From assembly GCF_012113595.1 (NCBI RefSeq), contig NZ_CP050831.1, positions 3,534,001 through 3,598,000 of the forward strand: DNA of 64,000 nt. Reading direction: 5' to 3'. The position numbers and the translations under genes were made by a program. Source of the stretch: Bacteroides faecium (GTDB taxonomy: Bacteria > Bacteroidota > Bacteroidia > Bacteroidales > Bacteroidaceae). The stretch's first letter is position 1. Each line of letters starts with the position of its first letter. The notes below the pieces were generated by a model that worked only from the letters and a program-made list of their open reading frames with translations, had not been told where the DNA came from and searched no databases. This document shows, in pieces, positions 60,331 through 64,000 of the stretch.

Positions 60331-60915
60331 ATGATGAAAAGGGTATTGTTGATTATCATGCTCTTCGGGGTGTGCCTGCATTTTAACCAGGCACACGCCC
60401 AGAGATGCCTGCCCGGAATGAAGGGAATACAGTTCACGGGCGGACTTTCGGACGATCTGCGTTGGAAAAACGGCAACGGTTTCGGCTACCATGCCGGGAT
60501 AGCGGTAAGCACTTACACGAAAAACGCCCATCATTGGGTGGTCGGTGCGGAGTATCTGGAAAAGCGGTATGACTACCGGGGCAGCCTTTATCCGGTCAGC
60601 CAGTTCACGGGGGAAGGCGGGTATTACCTGAACTTCCTTTCGGACAGGAAGAAGACATTTTTTGCGGCACTGGGATTGTCCGCCCTTGCCGGGTATGAAA
60701 CGGTGAACTGGGGCGAGCCGATGATGCCGGACGGTTCACGGCTGACTGACGGGGATAATTTCATTTACGGGGGTGCGCTGACGCTGGAATTGTCCGCATA
60801 CCTGACGGACAGGATTGTCTTGCTGGTAAACGGACGGCAAAGGATGCTGTTCGGGGGTGATTGCGGAAAATTCCACTCGCAGGTCGGTGTGGGAATTAGG
60901 TTTATGATTCGATAA
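60331..60915 (+). CDS. traO: TraO: outer-membrane beta-barrel-like protein
   Basis: A 194-residue protein with signal peptide (VLLIIMLFGVCLHFNQAHAQ). The strand-rich body ends in an aromatic C-terminus (VGVGIRFMIR), as in outer-membrane barrels. The matches WVVGAEYLEKRYDYRGSLYPVSQFTGEGG and RIVLLVNGRQRMLFGGDCG fit TraO. It may form or anchor the outer-membrane pore of the channel. The start at 60331 directly follows the traN stop; 60334 is an equal option. In CTnDOT the primase gene traP comes next; here traQ follows instead. Confidence 0.88.
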   Translation: MMKRVLLIIMLFGVCLHFNQAHAQRCLPGMKGIQFTGGLSDDLRWKNGNGFGYHAGIAVSTYTKNAHHWVVGAEYLEKRYDYRGSLYPVSQFTGEGGYYLNFLSDRKKTFFAALGLSALAGYETVNWGEPMMPDGSRLTDGDNFIYGGALTLELSAYLTDRIVLLVNGRQRMLFGGDCGKFHSQVGVGIRFMIR

Positions 60916-60925
60916 CTACTATAAT

Positions 60926-61369
60926 ATGATAATGTATATGAAGAAGATAATTTATCAAATGCTCGTGGGCTGCTACATAGTGGCCGCCCTCGTGCTTGTG
61001 TGTGCCTGTAATAGTCAGTTGGATATTCAGACGAGATACCCGTTCACGGTGGAGACGATGCCCGTCCCCAAAAAACTGAAGGTGAACGAAACGGCGGAAA
61101 TCCGTTGTGAACTCAAACGGGATGGACGCTGGGAAGATACCCGGTACACGATACGCTGGTTCCTCTATGACGGGAAAGGTACATTGAAAACAGAGGATGG
61201 CACGGTGCTACTGCCGAATGACCGTTACCCGCTGGAGAAAGAAACGTTCCGGCTGTATTTTACTTCGCAGTCGGACGATCAGAGCAGTTTGAAGGTGTGG
61301 GTGGAAAATTCATTTTCCCAAACCGTGGAACTGGAGCTAAGTTTTAATAATGACAATTCGGAAGAATGA
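60926..61369 (+). CDS. traQ: TraQ (DUF3872) lipoprotein-like
   Basis: A 147-residue protein with an N-terminal hydrophobic segment and lipobox VCAC. An Ig-like domain follows (YPFTVETMPVPKKLKVNETAEIRCELKRDG, LRLYFTSQSDDQSSLKVWVENSF). It matches TraQ/DUF3872 of Bacteroidetes transfer operons. Probably an outer-membrane-anchored accessory of the pore. The ATG at 60926 is used; 60938 is possible. It ends 15 bases before the next gene, the last of the operon. Confidence 0.83.
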   Translation: MIMYMKKIIYQMLVGCYIVAALVLVCACNSQLDIQTRYPFTVETMPVPKKLKVNETAEIRCELKRDGRWEDTRYTIRWFLYDGKGTLKTEDGTVLLPNDRYPLEKETFRLYFTSQSDDQSSLKVWVENSFSQTVELELSFNNDNSEE

Positions 61370-61384
61370 CTAAAAAAGTAAACA

Positions 61385-62533
61385 ATGAAAGAGAATACAG
61401 TTCCGGGGGTGTATCTTCTTAATATAGATATGGGGTGCGAACAGGCGAAAGAGGAATTTAAACGGATGGGATTTACAGACGGGGAAAAGCAGGACTTTCA
61501 ACGGTTTACCCCGCAAGCCTTGTCCGTAACTCCGCTTTGGCTGGTTTGGCACGGGACGATACACAACGGCAATATGTTGCTGAAAAGTGATGAAGAACTG
61601 ATACCGCTGGGTATCAGTTCAAAAACAGAGCTTCCTATCCGCAGGTTGAGTGAACTTGTCCGGGAACATAGCCATAGAACGGGAAGGTATCAGGACGAAA
61701 CGGAGAACGGGGATTATTCTCTGGAAAGATTGTGCCGGTTTGAACGCACGAGTGAGAAGTGCACGGCTGCCGTCCGGCAAGACGGCTGGGAACTGGCACA
61801 CGTGCCGGAAGAGGTGAAAACGCCGGAAATGTGCCGTCTTGCACTTGATAACAGTGCAGATTTGGCTTATGAAAACTTGGAACTGTTGCACTATGTGCCA
61901 TTCCCGGATATTTGTCTGGAATATATCAGGGCGAATAACGGGTGCGGCGATGTTGAACTGCCGGAAATATTGAGTGCCCTTGCACCGGGAGTCATTGACA
62001 GCCGGATAGCGGACTATGCCATCGAACAGGACGGGCGGTGTTTGGGTGTGCTGCCTGCCCATCTGCAAACCGTGGAACGGGCTGAAAAGGCGGTAAAGGA
62101 AGCAGGTACGGAAGCCCTTGCGGGCGAAAAGGTACGTGCGGAACTGAAAACGGAAGGGCTGTACCGAAAATGTGCGGAACATAGCTGGATGTCATTTGCC
62201 CTGCTTCCGAAAGCGGAGCGTTCGCCGGAAATCTGCCTGCTGGCAGCAAAACTCTATCCCCAAGAAACAGCCCAACGTCCGGACTTGATACCGGAAAGCG
62301 TGAAAAACGGGTGCAACGTGTATTCGCTCTGCAAAATGATGGAAGCACGGACGGGGGAAAAGTTCACATACCAACAGATGACGGACTTCTACAACGGGAA
62401 ACCGCTGAACGTGCGCCGGATGGAAACGCCGGACGGGGTACAGAAGGACAAGGCGGTGAAGTTCGACAAGGAAAAGCAGGACTTTTCTTTCTCGGCTATC
62501 CGGCAGGAACGGAAAAAAGGATTGCGGATGTGA
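61385..62533 (+). CDS. Unknown 382-aa protein ending the transfer operon
   Basis: I do not recognise a named family. Residues ~110-290 contain imperfect helical repeats of the kind ERTSEKCTAAVRQDGWELAHVP, KTPEMCRLALDNSADLAYEN and RSPEICLLAAKLYP, resembling DUF4116-type repeats. The C-terminal ~90 residues are Lys/Arg-rich (KFDKEKQDFSFSAIRQERKKGLRM). No signal peptide. It is the last gene before a strong terminator and carries the GC-rich codon style of the tra genes, so it belongs to the conjugative backbone. It may serve element establishment in the recipient (inference from place only). Confidence 0.65.
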   Translation: MKENTVPGVYLLNIDMGCEQAKEEFKRMGFTDGEKQDFQRFTPQALSVTPLWLVWHGTIHNGNMLLKSDEELIPLGISSKTELPIRRLSELVREHSHRTGRYQDETENGDYSLERLCRFERTSEKCTAAVRQDGWELAHVPEEVKTPEMCRLALDNSADLAYENLELLHYVPFPDICLEYIRANNGCGDVELPEILSALAPGVIDSRIADYAIEQDGRCLGVLPAHLQTVERAEKAVKEAGTEALAGEKVRAELKTEGLYRKCAEHSWMSFALLPKAERSPEICLLAAKLYPQETAQRPDLIPESVKNGCNVYSLCKMMEARTGEKFTYQQMTDFYNGKPLNVRRMETPDGVQKDKAVKFDKEKQDFSFSAIRQERKKGLRM

Positions 62534-62561
62534 TATGAGCCGACAATACAAAATAGTGAGA

Positions 62562-62586
62562 AAGCATCCTTCGGGATGCTTTTTTG
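62562..62586 (+). terminator. Terminator of the transfer operon
   Basis: AAGCATCC/TTCG/GGATGCTT hairpin (62562-62581) running into five T's, 29 bases after the last stop of the tra operon. The stem is nearly the same as the minus-strand terminator at 37344-37373. Confidence 0.9.
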
Positions 62587-62601
62587 TATGGGTAGCAATG
62601 A

Positions 62602-62753
62602 AAAATACAGCAAACACTGTGTTTTCTAAAAACTTTATTTTATATTTGGCAAAAGATGCCAGATGAAGCCGTTAAATATCCTAATATGGTCGATTATCGA
62701 AAAAGAACGGACGGGAAACGAAAAGGGAGTTTAGGGGTGGCGGGGTATCTTTG
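62602..62753 (+). promoter_or_regulatory. Composite regulatory repeat: palindrome (copy 3) + TATATTTG + promoter repeat (copy 6)
   Basis: AAAATACAG/CAAACA/CTGTGTTTT inverted repeat (62602-62625), TATATTTG after 15 bp (62641-62648), GAAGCCGTTAAATATCC (62665-62681), GATTATCGAAAAAGAACGG starting the promoter repeat (62692-62753) with -7 box TATCTTTG (62746-62753). Same order and spacing as 39186-39335. Drives the lipoprotein at 62792. Confidence 0.8.
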
Positions 62754-62791
62754 GTACTATCAATGAAAAGTAAATAATAAAATACCGGATT

Positions 62792-63772
62792 ATGAATATT
62801 AAAACATTTTTAATTATGGCTATAATGGCATTTGCGAGTTGTGGCAATGCGCAAGTGAAAACAAAAACAGAAAAAGAGATGAAACAGGAAATAGTAAAAT
62901 TGGAAGAGTTGATAAAAGAAGAATTGAAAATGGTAGAGACTTACCCCGAAAAGCCTGCATACTATTTGCAAATCAATAAAACAGGATGCAGGCTACTTAT
63001 CAGAGTGGATGATATTCCTATAGGTCATCATTTTGTAAAGAATGATGGTCAATCAATGCTTTATCCTATCAATGATGTTTTATTCGGAAGTGGAAAACAT
63101 ACGGTCAGCATTCAAGTTTATCCTTGTATTGGCGAAACAGAAGTTACCAAAAATGCCAGTGTCAATATAAAGGTTGTTCACTATAAGGAAAAGTTGGTGG
63201 GTATGCCTAAAACATTGGTGGAGTTAGATACTCCGGTAGAAATCGGAACAAAAAAACTTCCAATATATACCGATTCTGTAAGTTTTAATGCTACACTTCC
63301 TTTCGATCACAAAAGGATTCTTGCCGAGGCAAAAGACCTGCGGAAAGTCCCAGACTTAGAAAAAAAGGTTCTGGCTCATTATAACAAAGTCCGCCGAATG
63401 ATGATAGATGGAAAGTATTATGAGTACCAAAAGATGCGCCTTTCCACTACGTGGGTATTAACCGATATGAATTATTTGGGGGAAAACGCATTGAGAAAAG
63501 CCTATATTGATTCAGATGATTTATTTCGTTTTCTCTGTGAACCTATAGATTGGATTTTGTTGCCTATCGAAAATTACGAGATGGTTATTTGCGGAAATGG
63601 TAAACTGGTCTATCTGCGGCGTAAAGTTGAATTGGATAATGTTCTACGAGCTAATTTTTATGATACGGAAGAGCAAAAGAAACTCTCCCCTAATATGCGT
63701 GTAGTTTCTGCATCCAAGTTCATTTCTCTGTATATGCCACAAGGCAGCGATGAACTAATGGAATTATATTAA
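62792..63772 (+). CDS. Lipoprotein of a three-member cargo family (member 3)
   Basis: A 326-residue lipoprotein with lipobox FASC. After a charged helix (EKEMKQEIVKLEELIKEELK) it has YYLQINKTGCRLLIRVDDIPI, then LFGSGKHTVSIQVYP, a helical VPDLEKKVLAHYNKVRRMM region and a strand-rich C-terminus. The block order is the same as in the proteins at 39362 and 42010. It starts the right-hand cargo block directly after the tra operon terminator and the composite regulatory repeat. Function unknown. Confidence 0.8.
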   Translation: MNIKTFLIMAIMAFASCGNAQVKTKTEKEMKQEIVKLEELIKEELKMVETYPEKPAYYLQINKTGCRLLIRVDDIPIGHHFVKNDGQSMLYPINDVLFGSGKHTVSIQVYPCIGETEVTKNASVNIKVVHYKEKLVGMPKTLVELDTPVEIGTKKLPIYTDSVSFNATLPFDHKRILAEAKDLRKVPDLEKKVLAHYNKVRRMMIDGKYYEYQKMRLSTTWVLTDMNYLGENALRKAYIDSDDLFRFLCEPIDWILLPIENYEMVICGNGKLVYLRRKVELDNVLRANFYDTEEQKKLSPNMRVVSASKFISLYMPQGSDELMELY

Positions 63773-63893
63773 TGACATATCTTATTTTAATAATGAATAG
63801 CAATTGTCGAAGAACTTGAAGAGGCGATTAATGACGAGAGAATTAAACCGTTCACGAGAGTAACAGCAAAATCAGATATTTAAAATTCATGTC
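63773..63893. other. Short intergenic region
   Basis: AT-rich stretch between two lipoprotein genes. No repeat copy or clear -7 box is visible. Confidence 0.4.
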
Positions 63894-64000
63894 ATGGTAA
63901 AATATGTTATTGGTTGTTTTTTATTATTGTTATTAATATGTTGTTTTGATGGTTCACATCAGTCAAAAACGGAACAAAATACAATTGATACACTGAGTGC
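63894..64000 (+). CDS. Lipoprotein, cut by the window end
   Basis: The first 35 codons of a protein beginning MVKYVIGCFLLLLLICCFDG: a signal peptide with lipobox ending in Cys17 or Cys18 (LLICC). The frame is open to the last base. It continues the lipoprotein cargo pattern of this element. The rest is outside the window. Confidence 0.7.
   Translation, partial: MVKYVIGCFLLLLLICCFDGSHQSKTEQNTIDTLS

Noticed and set aside
58430..60534. Long minus-strand open frames under traM and traN
   Set aside because: Shadows of the tra genes; they would break the tra operon and show no domain.

Overview
The window looks like part of a Bacteroidales (Bacteroides/Parabacteroides-like) genome carrying a large integrative conjugative element. 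The evidence is a Bacteroidetes-type traA-to-traQ transfer operon, a mobABC block, RteC, type IA topoisomerase and DUF3945 genes, and many promoters with the Bacteroidetes -7 box TAnnTTTG. No integrase, rRNA, tRNA, insertion sequence or CRISPR array is visible, so neither end of the element can be fixed.

Left third (1-20.1 kb, AT-rich): a defence island. It holds the C-terminal part of an SF2 helicase (probably a TOTE-type primase-helicase) whose PLD-like tail is out of frame after a T7 tract; a DUF6155 gene; a hipBST toxin-antitoxin operon behind three palindromic operators spaced exactly 61 bp apart; a lone AAA/DUF4143 ATPase; the wreck of a small HTH regulator; and a seven-gene operon at 6666-20094. 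The operon order is: unknown 614-aa protein, BrxP (PAPS-reductase-like with two Fe-S motifs), BrxC, PglZ, a short BrxL, a 69-aa four-cysteine protein, and a cysteine desulfurase. This is a type 4 BREX system with no PglX methylase but with its own sulfur donor, so sulfur-based DNA marking is the natural hypothesis. It is the most interesting locus in the window.

Middle (20.6-45.1 kb): GC-richer conjugative backbone (TetR and AraC regulators, RteC, HTH proteins, a Toprim/RecA-like replication protein, TopB, DUF3945) interrupted by AT-rich cargo. The cargo is small lipoproteins, ankyrin proteins, a DUF2931-like protein, a TPR lipoprotein and a protein that looks like three fused immunity domains (Imm5-like plus two YezG-like copies). 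Much of it resembles an immunity-gene array against interbacterial toxins. Several cargo genes sit behind copies of one ~60-bp promoter repeat. Three loci also share a 24-bp palindrome placed 14-15 bp before a TATATTTG box. An Abi_2/HEPN gene and a highly structured leader RNA before a DHFR-like gene lie at 33.2-35.0 kb.

Right third (45.2-62.5 kb): the transfer machinery. mobC-mobB-mobA run leftward, then a hairpin-rich candidate oriT, then traA, DUF3408, DUF4122, traE, traF, traG, a DUF3876 lipoprotein, traI, J, K, L, M, N, O, Q and an unknown 382-aa gene, ending at a strong terminator. Degenerate GGCTAAACGG-type repeats lie before traA and after traG. From 62.6 kb the palindrome/promoter/lipoprotein cargo pattern starts again and runs off the right edge.
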